In this document: piece after piece, positions 38,564-48,334 of the stretch
Layout: every line of letters starts with the position of its first letter
How positions within the stretch are numbered: the stretch's first letter is position 1
Source of the DNA: Bacteroidales bacterium M8
GTDB taxonomy: Bacteria; Bacteroidota; Bacteroidia; Bacteroidales; Muribaculaceae
NCBI GenBank assembly: GCA_001689495.1
Contig: LUJS01000046.1
Location: 36,551-100,550 of the forward strand
DNA length: 64,000 bases
Reading direction: 5' to 3'
The notes under the pieces: model-generated
Databases searched by the model: none
What the model saw: only the letters and a program-made list of their open reading frames with translations
Told to the model about the DNA's origin: nothing
Made by a program: the position numbers and the translations under genes

Positions 38564-39651
38564 TTTACGATACCCTTTTCAAGATACTCTTCAAGATTCA
38601 TTCTGACATGCTCACCGGCACGTTCCACGGCAACCTTTGCCATGTCAGCATCTACCATAAGGTTGACAAGTTGCTCGAAGGATGTTTTCTTTGTAGGATC
38701 CCAGCCGAGTTTGGCCTTAGCCTTTGACGGATCACCCCAGAGATTGACTACGTCGGTAGGACGATAGAAATCAGGCGAAACCTCAATGACCACTTTTCCC
38801 GTAGCCTTGTCTATACCCTTCTCATTTTCGCCTTCGCCAACGAACTCGAGCTCAATTCCGGCACGACGGAACGCATGGAGACAGAACTCGCGTACCGAAT
38901 GCTGCTCGCCGGTGGCGATAACAAAATCCTCGGGTTTATCCTGCTGGAGGATGAGCCACATGCACTCGACATAGTCCTTAGCATAGCCCCAGTCACGAAG
39001 AGACGAAAGGTTGCCGAGATAAAGTTTCTCCTGCTTACCCTGAGCGATGCGAGCTGCGGCAAGTGTAATCTTGCGTGTCACGAATGTCTCGCCACGGCGC
39101 TCAGATTCATGATTGAAGAGAATACCGGAGCAAGCGAACATATTGTATGCCTCGCGATATTCCTTAACGATCCAGAAACCGTAAAGTTTTGCCACGGCAT
39201 AAGGACTGTAGGGATGGAACGGTGTCTTTTCGTTCTGAGGGACTTCCTCCACCTTGCCGTAAAGCTCCGAGGTCGAGGCCTGATAGAATCGGCAAGTTTC
39301 GGCAAGTCCACATTGACGGATTCCTTCGAGTAGTCGAAGTACACCGGTGGCATCGACATCGGCTGTGAACTCAGGCGAGTCAAACGACACCTGAACATGG
39401 CTCTGCGCTGCGAGGTTATACACTTCATCAGGCTTTACCTAGTTGAGTACCTGAATGATTGACATCGAGTCACCGAGGTCTGCGTAATGCAGATGGAAAT
39501 TAGGATGACCCTCTAGATGAGCAATACGCTCACGGAAATCCACCGACGAACGGCGGATAGTGCCATGCACATCATAGCCCTTCTCGAGCAAAAGCTCGGC
39601 CAGAAACGAACCATCCTGACCTGTAATGCCTGTGATTAATGCGGTTTTCAT
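38560..39651 (-). pseudogene. gmd: GDP-mannose 4,6-dehydratase with in-frame amber codon
   Basis: 363 codons, normal length. MKTALITGITGQDGSFLAELLLEKGYDVHG (NADP site), DLGDS, STSELYGKV and SPYAVAKLYGFWI (catalytic Tyr-Lys) are all present, as is FNHESERRGETFVTRKI. A TAG at 39439-39441 in IIQVLN*VKPDEVYNL lies where Gln or Lys is usual. A single CAG to TAG change is enough. The enzyme makes GDP-4-keto-6-deoxymannose from GDP-mannose, the first step to GDP-fucose. Truncation after 70 residues would abolish it. The rest shows no other damage, arguing for a very recent event, suppression, or a base-call error. Confidence 0.92.
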
Positions 39652-39685
39652 AATTAAAAAAATGTACTATTGGGTAACTCTTAAT

Positions 39686-40429
39686 TTATTTTTGATTTTG
39701 TTTAGATGTACGCCACTCGTGGTACAGAAGTCCGGGTAAAGTTCTCACAATATGGAAACAGCGTTTGAATTGTTTCTTCGGTTCCTGAGTGAGACGATGT
39801 ACAAATTCAAGATGATTTCTGACCATCCACTGAGGGGCACGACTTGAGTCAACTCCGCTGAAAAACTTGAAAGCGGCCCCGACGGCTATCATGACGCCAT
39901 GGCTTAGATGGGGTTTGAGCCGCGACATAAAGAACTCCTGCTTCGGAGCTCCAAGTGCCACCCAGACAATTTCCGCACCATCCTCCTCTATCATACGGGC
40001 TATGCCGGGATAATCAAAATCTTTGACTTGTTTGAATGGGAGCTCTATGAATTTCATATCCGCCACATCAGGATTATGCTGCATTAGGTTCTGCCTTAGA
40101 CCATCGAGTATATGCTGTTGGGTGCCAAGAAATATCATCCGGTATTTACGACTAGATATAATATCAAAGAATATCTCGCTACCACAATACTGGTCATATT
40201 TCAATCCGTAAATCCATCTGATATATAAAGGCACATAACTACTGTCACAAATGGCAAACATACCACCATTCACTACGTCAAGATATTCTTTAGACCTGTT
40301 TGCTGTGTTGAGAATGACGCCATCAGCTACACAAATATAATCCGCACCCGGTTCCCCGAGCCTACTCTCGATAGCCTCATGTACCATTCCCCGGTCTAAT
40401 TCATAGTTTATATTAAAATACTTATTCAT
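39686..40429 (-). CDS. WecG/TagA/CpsF-family glycosyltransferase (GT26)
   Basis: 247 aa. Family motifs are clear: ADGVILNTANRSKEYLDVVNGG, FLGTQQHILDGL, and VWVALGAPKQEFFMSRLKPHL with AVGAAFKFFSGVDSSRAPQWM. Members transfer ManNAcA, ManNAc or related sugars to lipid-linked acceptors at the inner face of the membrane. It is near the 3' end of the capsule operon. The donor sugar is not known. Confidence 0.92.
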   Translation of the reverse strand: MNKYFNINYELDRGMVHEAIESRLGEPGADYICVADGVILNTANRSKEYLDVVNGGMFAICDSSYVPLYIRWIYGLKYDQYCGSEIFFDIISSRKYRMIFLGTQQHILDGLRQNLMQHNPDVADMKFIELPFKQVKDFDYPGIARMIEEDGAEIVWVALGAPKQEFFMSRLKPHLSHGVMIAVGAAFKFFSGVDSSRAPQWMVRNHLEFVHRLTQEPKKQFKRCFHIVRTLPGLLYHEWRTSKQNQK

Positions 40430-40452
40430 ATTGGATAATATAGTTGTCGTTC

Positions 40453-41439
40453 TTATTTTGAAGAAGTCGGATTTTTCTTTCCCAAGAATAATAAAGATAA
40501 AAAGCGTGATTTAAGAATAAGGGTTATTAATAACAAGCAGACAATCACTGTAGCAAAGGACCAAAGCAAATAAGATATAGTTGCATAGCTGTCTACCTTT
40601 CCTAGTAATGGATCAAATATGATAGGGTCATAGAATAGGGCATGTAGACAATAAATGCCAAGAGAAACAGTACCTATCCATGAAAACAGGCAGATTAATT
40701 TGTTTTCAGATGGTTTGTTGAAAATCACATTGAATAGTAGTATCCAGAAAAGGGCGGCGCTTGTACCCATTGCTATAAATTTGCAATATTCAATAAAACC
40801 ATTAGTGCCGAGATAAGTATAATCATACCATCTAACTATATAAAATATAATCATACTGATGGCAAACAGGATTACGTATCCTCCCCGATTCGTAATCTTT
40901 TGATTCATGACAGAGTATCCATATCCAATCCAAAAAAACAATATCATCATTCTCGAAAAATTGATATTAGGAAGCATGATAAACAACGCACTTGTGATTG
41001 TGGCTGCTAACAGTTGGTTTTTGAATAATTTAACTGCCAAGTATCCGGTTATGAGATACATAAACAGGCATTTTAGATACCAGTATCCATGTAATGGACC
41101 ACCGCTTGATAGCCAATTTATTGCATTTTCAGTCCATTCGTTAAATGGGACTGTTACAACAAGTTGAAAACCAAGAAGAATGAATGACCATGAGATCAAA
41201 GGTAGTAATAGAGTCCTGCATTTTGTTATGAGCATTGGCCAAAAAGGCTTGTCAAGTGTATATTTGAAAAACATGCCGCTTAGCATCATGAATAATGGCA
41301 TGTGAAATGAATATATCCACAAAGCAATTGGTGCATTATAACCTCTTGAATCGTATGTGGAGACCACGTGACCTATGACAACTAATATTATCGCAAATGC
41401 CTTTAACAGGTCAGGCCATTGTATTCTTTTCGGTGTCAT
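40453..41439 (-). CDS. Acyltransferase 3 family membrane O-acyltransferase
   Basis: 328 aa with about ten membrane helices. The family's N-terminal signature is present: RIQWPDLLKAFAIILVVIGHVV (catalytic His in GHV) and YSFHMPLFMMLSGMFF. The likely role is O-acetylation of capsule sugars at the inner membrane. It lies next to a second member of the same family (41456-42458), split by a poly-G tract. The spacing of 16 nt indicates co-transcription. Confidence 0.9.
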   Translation of the reverse strand: MTPKRIQWPDLLKAFAIILVVIGHVVSTYDSRGYNAPIALWIYSFHMPLFMMLSGMFFKYTLDKPFWPMLITKCRTLLLPLISWSFILLGFQLVVTVPFNEWTENAINWLSSGGPLHGYWYLKCLFMYLITGYLAVKLFKNQLLAATITSALFIMLPNINFSRMMILFFWIGYGYSVMNQKITNRGGYVILFAISMIIFYIVRWYDYTYLGTNGFIEYCKFIAMGTSAALFWILLFNVIFNKPSENKLICLFSWIGTVSLGIYCLHALFYDPIIFDPLLGKVDSYATISYLLWSFATVIVCLLLITLILKSRFLSLLFLGKKNPTSSK

Positions 41440-41455
41440 AAGTTATTTACCTATC

Positions 41456-42458
41456 TTATATTGTTCCAAATAAACACTTTTTAATCGTTTTGTTTACACC
41501 CAATATTTTGATTGCAATCAGGCAAATGCCTATGATTACCATTGAGATAAGTGCGAAGACAGGAATCTGAATGGCAAGGCTGTTACAACTGATTATGGCG
41601 AGGTTGCTTAAAAGAGTGAAGTGCATCACATAGATACCCAATGTTTCTCTGCCAATAGTCGAGAATACTTTGTTGATTGTGGCGGGCATACTGATATTGG
41701 AAAACAGGTAGAATAATATCGGCAGTGCAAGTAAACCGGTTGTCAGTCTGACAGCCTTCCCTAAAGCAATATCCATTCGGCCCACAAAGAGTCCTTCGAT
41801 CAAGCAAAATGCAATGAGGCAAATTCCAAACAAAGTGGAATTATTGGTCATTAAACTGTTGAGTCGATGATATTGTCCCATAAAAATGCCGATCCAGAAG
41901 GGGATATAATAACTCATGATTGACCGGAACAAATCTATATGACTGATTTTAAACAGTAAGGCTACAACTGCAAATATTCCGATTACAATGGATAGCTCCC
42001 ATCCAATCTTATTAACCGCAAACCGTTCGCGCACCATCTTGTAGACAGCATAGCATACCAACAACCCGAAAAGACTAGGAAGAAACCAATAAGAAGTATT
42101 ATCTACAAGTGTACCCATTAAAATCTTGTCATACTGCAAATTAGTATGATAAGTATTAAAGAACAACGGACGGACAACGAGACTCCATAACAGATAAGGA
42201 ATCATTATCGCATTGAACTTCTTGAGAATGAATTTACCCCCCCCCAATTTTGTCTATTCCGTTAATACACAACCTATTGTGATAAACATATGCGCTGACA
42301 AAGCCACTGATACACATGAACAACGGCATGTGAAAACTATAAATTAAATGAAATAGAAACCCATCTTTGAGACCGGCGTGTTCCAAAACGTGGCCGAAAA
42401 CAACAAGAAAAATAGCAAAACCTCGCAATATGTCTATGTATTCTAATCGCTGTTTCAT
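41456..42458 (-). CDS. Acyltransferase 3 family O-acyltransferase, out of frame at a G9 tract
   Basis: The start is ATG at 42458 (MKQRLEYIDILRGFAIFLVVFGHVLEHAG, YSFHMPLFMCISGFVSA), reading to DKIGGG and a TAA at 42234-42236. A second frame continues as GGGKFILKKFNAIMIPYLLWSLVVRPLF and runs to 41456 with about eight more helices. The two frames join exactly if the coding-strand G run (42237-42245) has eight G instead of nine, giving 333 aa. A mononucleotide G tract at this spot, in a surface-polysaccharide decoration gene, fits slipped-strand phase variation, with the present state OFF. It overlaps the stop of the upstream glycosyltransferase (ATGA). Confidence 0.85.
42237..42245 (-). repeat. 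Poly-G tract (G9 on coding strand) in an acyltransferase gene
   Basis: Nine consecutive C on the + strand. No other homopolymer of eight or more G/C was noticed in the window. The tract falls between two frames of one protein. Deletion of one G (or gain of two) restores the frame. Confidence 0.9.
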
Positions 42459-43683
42459 TGTTTTGATAGGATAGAATTATAGATCTTAGTAACAGTTTCC
42501 ATTTTTGCATCCCACGACAATTCTTTTTGTCTCGTGGAGCAATTAAGAATTTTTTTCGATCATTTATCAAACTTGAAATTGCTCTTGCAAAATCAGAAGG
42601 GCTATGAGATGAGTTACTTAATGGAATTTTTATACCAATCGAACTATTAACCACATCACCCTGACCACATGTATCGAAACATACTATCGGAAGGTTGTTC
42701 TGAACCGATTCAAGAATAACATGAGGCGTACCTTCGTCAATACTTGTGAATAGAAATACATCTGATTCCTGCATCAGTTGATGTACTGCTTTATTAGGTA
42801 TCTTACCATGCCATACGATATGCTGTCCTATTTTAAGTTGAGAGCATAATTCAGATAGTCTTGAATATGTAGAATTGTCTCTATCGCCAACTATATTCAG
42901 CTTAATAAATGGGTAAGCCTCTGCAAGTTGATAAACAGTTCTAATTGCCAATTCCAGTTGTTTCCTGTAATCAAACTTTCCGACCCAGAGCAGATTAAAT
43001 TCCCTATCATTCTTTCGCTCTGACAATGGGACTTCTTTCTCATAGCAACCTGTCTCATTAAGCAAAATCACATCGTCTCGAAAATGATCGCGGATGTATC
43101 TATATACATTAGAGTTTGCTGCCATTACGCATGACGCGCGCCTAATTGCTTTGTTTGACAAAGGATAATACTTGCCTTGCAGAATATTGATTACATTTTT
43201 TAGTGCGGATTTGACCTTTACTCCAAATGGTTGTCCGCTTAGGTATTTCATTGTGGTCCATCCATATCCACCTACCGGACCCCAGACGAACGGTATGCTC
43301 TCAATTTTCCAAAGAGATCCCGGTTCGCGGAACCCGATCATGTTGAGCTGATGCAGTATGTCGATATGATTGTGGGCGATTATATCCTTTGCTATTTCCA
43401 ATGTCTTTTCCTGCCATTGCCGGTAATATTTATAGAAGCGCCAATCGCCCTGATTCCAGCACATTTTTCTGATTTCCGGAGTGACAGGATTATAATAGAA
43501 ATGAATATTGTCACGGTGCGGCAACTTGCTGACAGCTTCTTCTATCTCATCTTTCCACTCACCTTCGGTGATTACAAACACGTTGCAATACTTGGATAGA
43601 TTCACCACCCAGTTCCAGCCAAGTCCCGGCTCACTGCCCCAGTTAGGGCTTACTGCGTAGGCGTTTAATAATATGTTGAGCAT
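42455..43683 (-). CDS. GT4-family glycosyltransferase, -1 shift needed at an A7 run
   Basis: From 43683 (MLNILLNAYAVSPNWGSEPGLGWNWV) the sequence is a GT-B glycosyltransferase with LLWVGKFDYRKQLELAI, HGKIPNKAVHQLMQESDVFLFTSIDEGTPHVILESVQNNLPIVCFD (E-x7-E). At an A7 run (42550-42556) the 0 frame goes on to unrelated residues and ends at 42337. The -1 frame gives KKILNCSTRQKELSWDAKMETVTKIYNSILSKQ and a stop at 42455-42457 overlapping the next start (ATGA), giving 409 aa. The tidy overlap supports the -1 frame as native. A AAA AAA is a slippery sequence, so programmed slippage, an A7/A8 switch and a base-call error are all possible. Confidence 0.82.
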
Positions 43684-43989
43684 CTTTAGGCTAATTAGTA
43701 CGATTGTTACTCTTTAATTTAAATGACACGAAGAATACTTGTTATCATTCTCGTTACCAAAATAGTAGTGAATTCGGACAAATGACATCTTCCTGAGACT
43801 TGCATACGTAACCGTTCGAGCCACATGGCATCTCTATGATGGCAACCTTAATGCCACTTTTTTACAGCGATAAACATTGTCGCCTAAATATTCTGTTTCG
43901 TTGTGTGTCATTTAACAACCAACAATAAAGTCAGTGAATTAAATAAATAGAACCCCAATATCGGTCTGTATTAAGTTCATAAAACAGAG
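43684..43989. other. Intergenic gap of 306 bp inside the capsule operon
   Basis: No intact gene. The - strand shows a short coding-like stretch (HNETEYLGDNVYRCKKVALRLPS, about 43840-43920) followed by stops, possibly the remnant of a deleted gene. No terminator or promoter box is evident. Confidence 0.35.
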
Positions 43990-44871
43990 TTATACCGTAA
44001 TTGTGTGCCAACTGTCGGGCACGATGTCTACCCAACCTCCGCCATTCATCCATCGAGAAGGCGTGATGACAATTTTGTCGGGATTATTGTTTAGCCACGC
44101 TCCCCACCATGAGAAAGAGGAATTGGCTATGATGTTGTGTCGGCAGTGGCTCATAAGCTGCATATCCCTGAAAGAGTCCTCGCTTTTGTTCCAGTCGACA
44201 TATACGGCCGGAATGTCGCCCAAGAATCGGGCGATGTTGTCACGACACCAACTGATGTCATCCGAAAATACTAAAAACATCTCCGGCGTGGTTTTCTCCT
44301 TCATGAGCTCGAGCGCCTTGCGGTAATATTCAAGTGTACAAATGCCCTGAGTGTTGCCGATTTTAACGTAATCGCCACGACGCACATGGACGCTGACCAC
44401 ATTTTTTGCCCCGATCTCATCGAGAATCGCATTGTTTTTCGACCCCGGTTCGACCGGCGGAAACGTGAAAGTCTCAAGTATTTGAGGCCTTATAGGGCGG
44501 AAATACTTTTCAGTCTGCCAGTAGCCGAGATAATAAGCCGGCCGAGCATCCGAAAGGACTGTAGGTGTGAAACGCATGTCGGCATTCTCCTTAACGGTCG
44601 ACTTACGAAGTGGCAGAACGCGGTTGCCAATCTGCCACATGCGGTAATTACGGAGAGGATAGTAGACCTTCATCTGCTCTCTGACTGATGCCTCGGGAAT
44701 ATCGACGTTGAAAATGCGGCGTAGTTCATATCCATTGTGAAGCTGATAACCTTTAAAGCCGCTTGGGTCAATTCTGACGTTGCTATCAGGATGCCTTTCC
44801 CTCAATGCCACGGCCAAAGCATACTGAAACATCTGATTCCCCAGCCCCCCGAGAATGTTGACAATTTTCAT
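43990..44871 (-). CDS. GT11 family alpha-1,2-fucosyltransferase
   Basis: 293 aa. Opens MKIVNILGGLGNQMFQYALAVALRE (family motif) and has the GDP-fucose motif SVHVRRGDYV, plus FSDDISWC and NSSFSWWGAWLNNNP. It transfers L-fucose from GDP-L-fucose in alpha-1,2 linkage, consistent with gmd/fcl at the end of the operon. It overlaps the upstream GT4 stop by one base. It appears intact. Confidence 0.95.
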   Translation of the reverse strand: MKIVNILGGLGNQMFQYALAVALRERHPDSNVRIDPSGFKGYQLHNGYELRRIFNVDIPEASVREQMKVYYPLRNYRMWQIGNRVLPLRKSTVKENADMRFTPTVLSDARPAYYLGYWQTEKYFRPIRPQILETFTFPPVEPGSKNNAILDEIGAKNVVSVHVRRGDYVKIGNTQGICTLEYYRKALELMKEKTTPEMFLVFSDDISWCRDNIARFLGDIPAVYVDWNKSEDSFRDMQLMSHCRHNIIANSSFSWWGAWLNNNPDKIVITPSRWMNGGGWVDIVPDSWHTITV

Positions 44872-45917
44872 TAATTTGTTTTATTCAATAAATTTGCATA
44901 TATCTCATCTAATTTCGTGCTTACACTATTTAGTGAGAAATTATTTTGAGCAAATTCATATCCATATTTACTTATATCCGCTCTAAGCGAACTATCATCT
45001 ATCAGCCTTTGAAGTTGAGCTGCGAGAGATTTATAATCACCAAAAGGAAATGTCAGACAATTTTTCCCTTCTTCAATGACATCCGGAAGTCCTCCTACCG
45101 GCGTCGTTATTACTGCGATACAATGGGTCCAGGCTTCAAGAACAACCATAGGGAATCCTTCCACATACGAACACATGCAGTAAATCGAAGCCTCTTTAAA
45201 TATCCGGTCTTTACGCTGGCCGGTTATATACCCTGTGAATTCCACGCAATGGGAGATACCAAGATCTTCGGCTAACCTGCTGAATTTTTCTATATTACCA
45301 CTCCCTAAAAATGATATTTTCCAGTCGGGATATCTTTCATGTAAGGTAGCCCAAGCATTAAGCAATATATCCGGTGCCTTATTATCATCCATCGAACCGG
45401 CAAAAAGGATTAGGTTCTCTTTCTTATCAGGAGAAACTGCCGGGACCATTTCACAGGCATTATATAGAACGTCGGAAGGAGTGTTGACATCGCGGTATGA
45501 CTCTTCCAAAAGTTTCTTCCACTTATTAGCAAGCAGAAGAATCATATCCGCACGCTTAAGCCACCATTTAAAGAATCGGTTATTTGAATATGGAACGAAC
45601 TGATTGCCAATATGAACTTCCATGATAATTTTCTTTCTGAAAAACTTAGCAGCAATAAGCTCAGGCAATTGTATCAGCAGTGTTGTCCCCGGCACCATGT
45701 GAAAATGAACAATATCATATTTAGGTATTAAGAAAGGAGCTGTCACTGCTGCTTTCATAGCATAATACATCTTAGTCATAGTACCGCTCTGAATCTGGGT
45801 GCCGAGCCAATAAAATGAATTACGCTCCCATAATGGCATTTTTTTTATCAGCTTAATTACGGACGAAATTCCACCACCAGACTTTTCGGCAGAACCGACC
45901 ATCATTACTTTTACCAT
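44871..45917 (-). CDS. GT4-family glycosyltransferase
   Basis: 348 aa, GT-B fold. N-terminal GSAEKSGGGISSVIKLI, mid ILFAGSMDDNKAPDILLNAWATL, and the nucleotide-sugar E-x7-E region SYVEGFPMVVLEAWTHCIAVITTPVGGLPDVI. It has no membrane anchor and would act at the cytoplasmic face on the lipid-linked capsule unit. Donor and acceptor are unknown. Confidence 0.92.
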   Translation of the reverse strand: MVKVMMVGSAEKSGGGISSVIKLIKKMPLWERNSFYWLGTQIQSGTMTKMYYAMKAAVTAPFLIPKYDIVHFHMVPGTTLLIQLPELIAAKFFRKKIIMEVHIGNQFVPYSNNRFFKWWLKRADMILLLANKWKKLLEESYRDVNTPSDVLYNACEMVPAVSPDKKENLILFAGSMDDNKAPDILLNAWATLHERYPDWKISFLGSGNIEKFSRLAEDLGISHCVEFTGYITGQRKDRIFKEASIYCMCSYVEGFPMVVLEAWTHCIAVITTPVGGLPDVIEEGKNCLTFPFGDYKSLAAQLQRLIDDSSLRADISKYGYEFAQNNFSLNSVSTKLDEIYANLLNKTN

Positions 45918-45953
45918 TAGATCTAATTCTTAGATTTTATTCTTTATCTGAAT

Positions 45954-46580
45954 TCAGGATTGTTTCATATCACCGTCATATTTTAATCTGATATCCTCAA
46001 GCTGTTTACGGGAATACCGTTCTTCAGGAGGATACAGAGCTTGTTCGTGCATTAAAATTTCATCTATTGAAAACCGCCACTTTAGAATTTTTGCTGGCAT
46101 CCCTCCAATTATGCTATACGGCGGGCATGATTTATTGACAACAGCACCGGATGCGATAACACTTCCCCGACCTATAGTTACGCCTGATAAAATTGTGACA
46201 TTTATTCCGATCCAATTGTCGCCTACAATCGTTACATCCTTATCATCTTCAGGGCGTTTTTCATAGTCACCATCAAACATAAAATGTCCTACGACATCGG
46301 TTCGGTGATTCCCTGTTATAATCTTTAAATAAGGCGCAATTCCTATTTTAGAACCGATAAAGACTTTTGCCTCTGTTGAATATATTGTAGCATAGCGAGC
46401 AATCCTGACATCGTCGGATATGTTTATATTATGAAGGCCTTTGAATATGGATGTGGATGGCTTTAATAGAACATTCTTTCCACATGATTCAAAAGCGGCT
46501 TTATAGCATAAGGACAAGAAACTGTCATATGCAAAGGACAAGCAATCACGTACTTTTATAAAAAATTGTAGAATCCCCAT
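45954..46580 (-). CDS. Left-handed beta-helix acyltransferase (WcaF-like)
   Basis: 208 aa. Hexapeptide repeats run through residues about 50-175 (IGSKIGIAPYLKI, IVGDNWIGINVTILSGVTIGRGSVIASGAVVNKS), ending in the PPYSIIGGMPAKILKWRF motif of galactoside/colanic-acid O-acetyltransferases. The likely reaction is acetyl-CoA-dependent O-acetylation of a capsule sugar in the cytoplasm. It is one of five acyltransferases in this operon, so the polymer is probably heavily decorated. Confidence 0.9.
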   Translation of the reverse strand: MGILQFFIKVRDCLSFAYDSFLSLCYKAAFESCGKNVLLKPSTSIFKGLHNINISDDVRIARYATIYSTEAKVFIGSKIGIAPYLKIITGNHRTDVVGHFMFDGDYEKRPEDDKDVTIVGDNWIGINVTILSGVTIGRGSVIASGAVVNKSCPPYSIIGGMPAKILKWRFSIDEILMHEQALYPPEERYSRKQLEDIRLKYDGDMKQS

Positions 46581-46593
46581 TTTGTACGAATTG

Positions 46594-47748
46594 TTATTTG
46601 GTTATTGTTTGTAAGAAGTCATGTAGCTGTTTACCACAAACTCTATAATCGAAATGTCTTCTTCCTATTTGATTCCCTTCAATTCCGATTTTTATAGCTT
46701 CACTTTTATTGTCAGCAATCCATTTAAAGGAGCGGAAAAAGCCATCACTTGTATAATCATCCAGAACGATATTAATTCTATTTTTGAAATAATATTGTAT
46801 TTCTCCAACATTATTAGAAATGATTGCTGTGCCGGCGGCAAGATATTCAGCAATCTTCTGACTGAATCGAGCTTTGTCTTGATCGAAATCAGGATTAAGA
46901 GGGACAACTAATCCTGAAGCATTCTTGTTAAGGCTCATCAGTTCATTATGCGGAAGTCTGCTTTTTATTATCACGTTATCCGCCATATTCATCTCTGAGA
47001 TCATCTCAAATACTCGGTTTATGGCTTCTTGACTACCGGAAAGAACCAATATCAGATCGTAATTATATCCTTGATTATGGAATTTTCTAAATCCATCCAA
47101 TACTGTTCCAATGACTCTAATATAGTCGGCAGAAACGCAATAGAGAAAATAAGGTTCTTTGACAGTTATTTTAACCGTATCTGAAAAGTCGGCTTCTATG
47201 GGGACCTTAATATATGGTCTTTTAAACTTGGCTATTCGTTCAATAATATAGTTGCTTATTGGAAGAATGGCATCAACAGAATATCCAAATACTTTAGAGT
47301 ATAGGTGGTTTATACTCCGTTTAATAATGTTTGAATTACGAAATGTTCCTAACCACTCATGCGATATGACAGCTATTTTGTACCCCGTTTTGCGAGCGGC
47401 TAAAATACTCAGATAATAATATGGAAGATATGGAGCTTCTATGATCACCCAATTCATCATATCTTTTCTGTACCATTTTTTGAGATCGCTAACAAGCAAT
47501 GAATAATTATATATGGGACTAATATACCAGTTCTTCTTGATAGGGTAGTTGACAATTGTACCTATGTTTTCTACTTCTTGATAAGTAGCTTCATTAGTTC
47601 CCGCGGTCCCATTTATTCCATTATGAATATAACACTTGTCTTTTTGAAGACAGAGCCCTTTTGCAATGAATTCGACTTTTGTGTTATTAGCAGAGAAAGA
47701 ATTACCATAATTATTGGTACAACCTAAAAAAACTACGTTATTTAACAT
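46594..47748 (-). CDS. Glycosyltransferase (GT4-like)
   Basis: 384 aa with GT-B organisation. IIEAPYLPYYYLSILAARKTGYKIAVISHEW lies in the N-domain. The C-domain holds LYCVSADYIRVIGTVLDGFRKF, VIIKSRLPHNELMSLNKNASGLVVPL and the SQKIAEYLAAGTAIISNNVGE switch. The E-x7-E motif is less clear than in its neighbours. It overlaps the next gene's end (47738-48334) by 11 nt. Donor unknown. Confidence 0.85.
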   Translation of the reverse strand: MLNNVVFLGCTNNYGNSFSANNTKVEFIAKGLCLQKDKCYIHNGINGTAGTNEATYQEVENIGTIVNYPIKKNWYISPIYNYSLLVSDLKKWYRKDMMNWVIIEAPYLPYYYLSILAARKTGYKIAVISHEWLGTFRNSNIIKRSINHLYSKVFGYSVDAILPISNYIIERIAKFKRPYIKVPIEADFSDTVKITVKEPYFLYCVSADYIRVIGTVLDGFRKFHNQGYNYDLILVLSGSQEAINRVFEMISEMNMADNVIIKSRLPHNELMSLNKNASGLVVPLNPDFDQDKARFSQKIAEYLAAGTAIISNNVGEIQYYFKNRINIVLDDYTSDGFFRSFKWIADNKSEAIKIGIEGNQIGRRHFDYRVCGKQLHDFLQTITK

Positions 47749-48334
47749 TATTCAATTGTTTAATTACCCGACATGGATTTCCCGCAGCAATAACATTCTC
47801 GGGTATATCTTTAGTAACTACACTACAAGCGCCAATCAAGCTATTGTCTCCTATGGATACTCCTTTCAAAATCTTGACGCCATATCCGAGCCACACATTG
47901 TCACCAATAAAAACAGACTTATCCGATCCGGATCTTGGGTCATCTTGATGCCAGTCAGAGTCAGTGATTAAAGTATTTGCTCCGCATTTTACATTTTTCC
48001 CAATTACGATCTTTTTGGCGGCGGCAATAACTGTCCCAGAGAGTCCGCAGTTCTCACCGATAATAATACTCGCTCCACGTTGAATCGTTGAAATCATACA
48101 AGGAGAATAAACACCTATTAGATTTGATGAATGAGAAGAATTAAAACAACAGCAATTTCCGATCTTTATGCTTGAATTTGGTAATGTTCGAAATATCGGC
48201 ACACCGTAAAATTTACAATTTTCACCTAATGAGACGTTCCAAATCCGGGCTTTAAAACGACTAATTATTGTTGAACAATAATCAATCGGTTTCCGGATTA
48301 GAAGATGAATATAATGAGGATGAAGATAGTTCAT
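47738..48334 (-). CDS. Hexapeptide-repeat O-acetyltransferase
   Basis: 198 aa. Left-handed beta-helix repeats from about residue 55 (SIKIGNCCCFNSSHSSNLIGVYSP) continue through CGLSGTVIAAAKKIVIGKNVKCGANTLITDSDWHQDD and WLGYGVKILKGVSIGDNSLIGACSVVTKDIPENVIAAGNPCRVIKQL. The DSDWHQ loop carries the catalytic His region. Likely an acetyltransferase acting on a capsule sugar. It starts inside the stop region of the upstream GT4 (4-nt overlap). Confidence 0.92.
   Translation of the reverse strand: MNYLHPHYIHLLIRKPIDYCSTIISRFKARIWNVSLGENCKFYGVPIFRTLPNSSIKIGNCCCFNSSHSSNLIGVYSPCMISTIQRGASIIIGENCGLSGTVIAAAKKIVIGKNVKCGANTLITDSDWHQDDPRSGSDKSVFIGDNVWLGYGVKILKGVSIGDNSLIGACSVVTKDIPENVIAAGNPCRVIKQLNNVK

Noticed and set aside
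18615..39441. Stop-codon reassignment (TAG or TGA read as an amino acid)
   Set aside because: All three stop codons occur as interruptions, and intact genes nearby use the same stops as normal ends.
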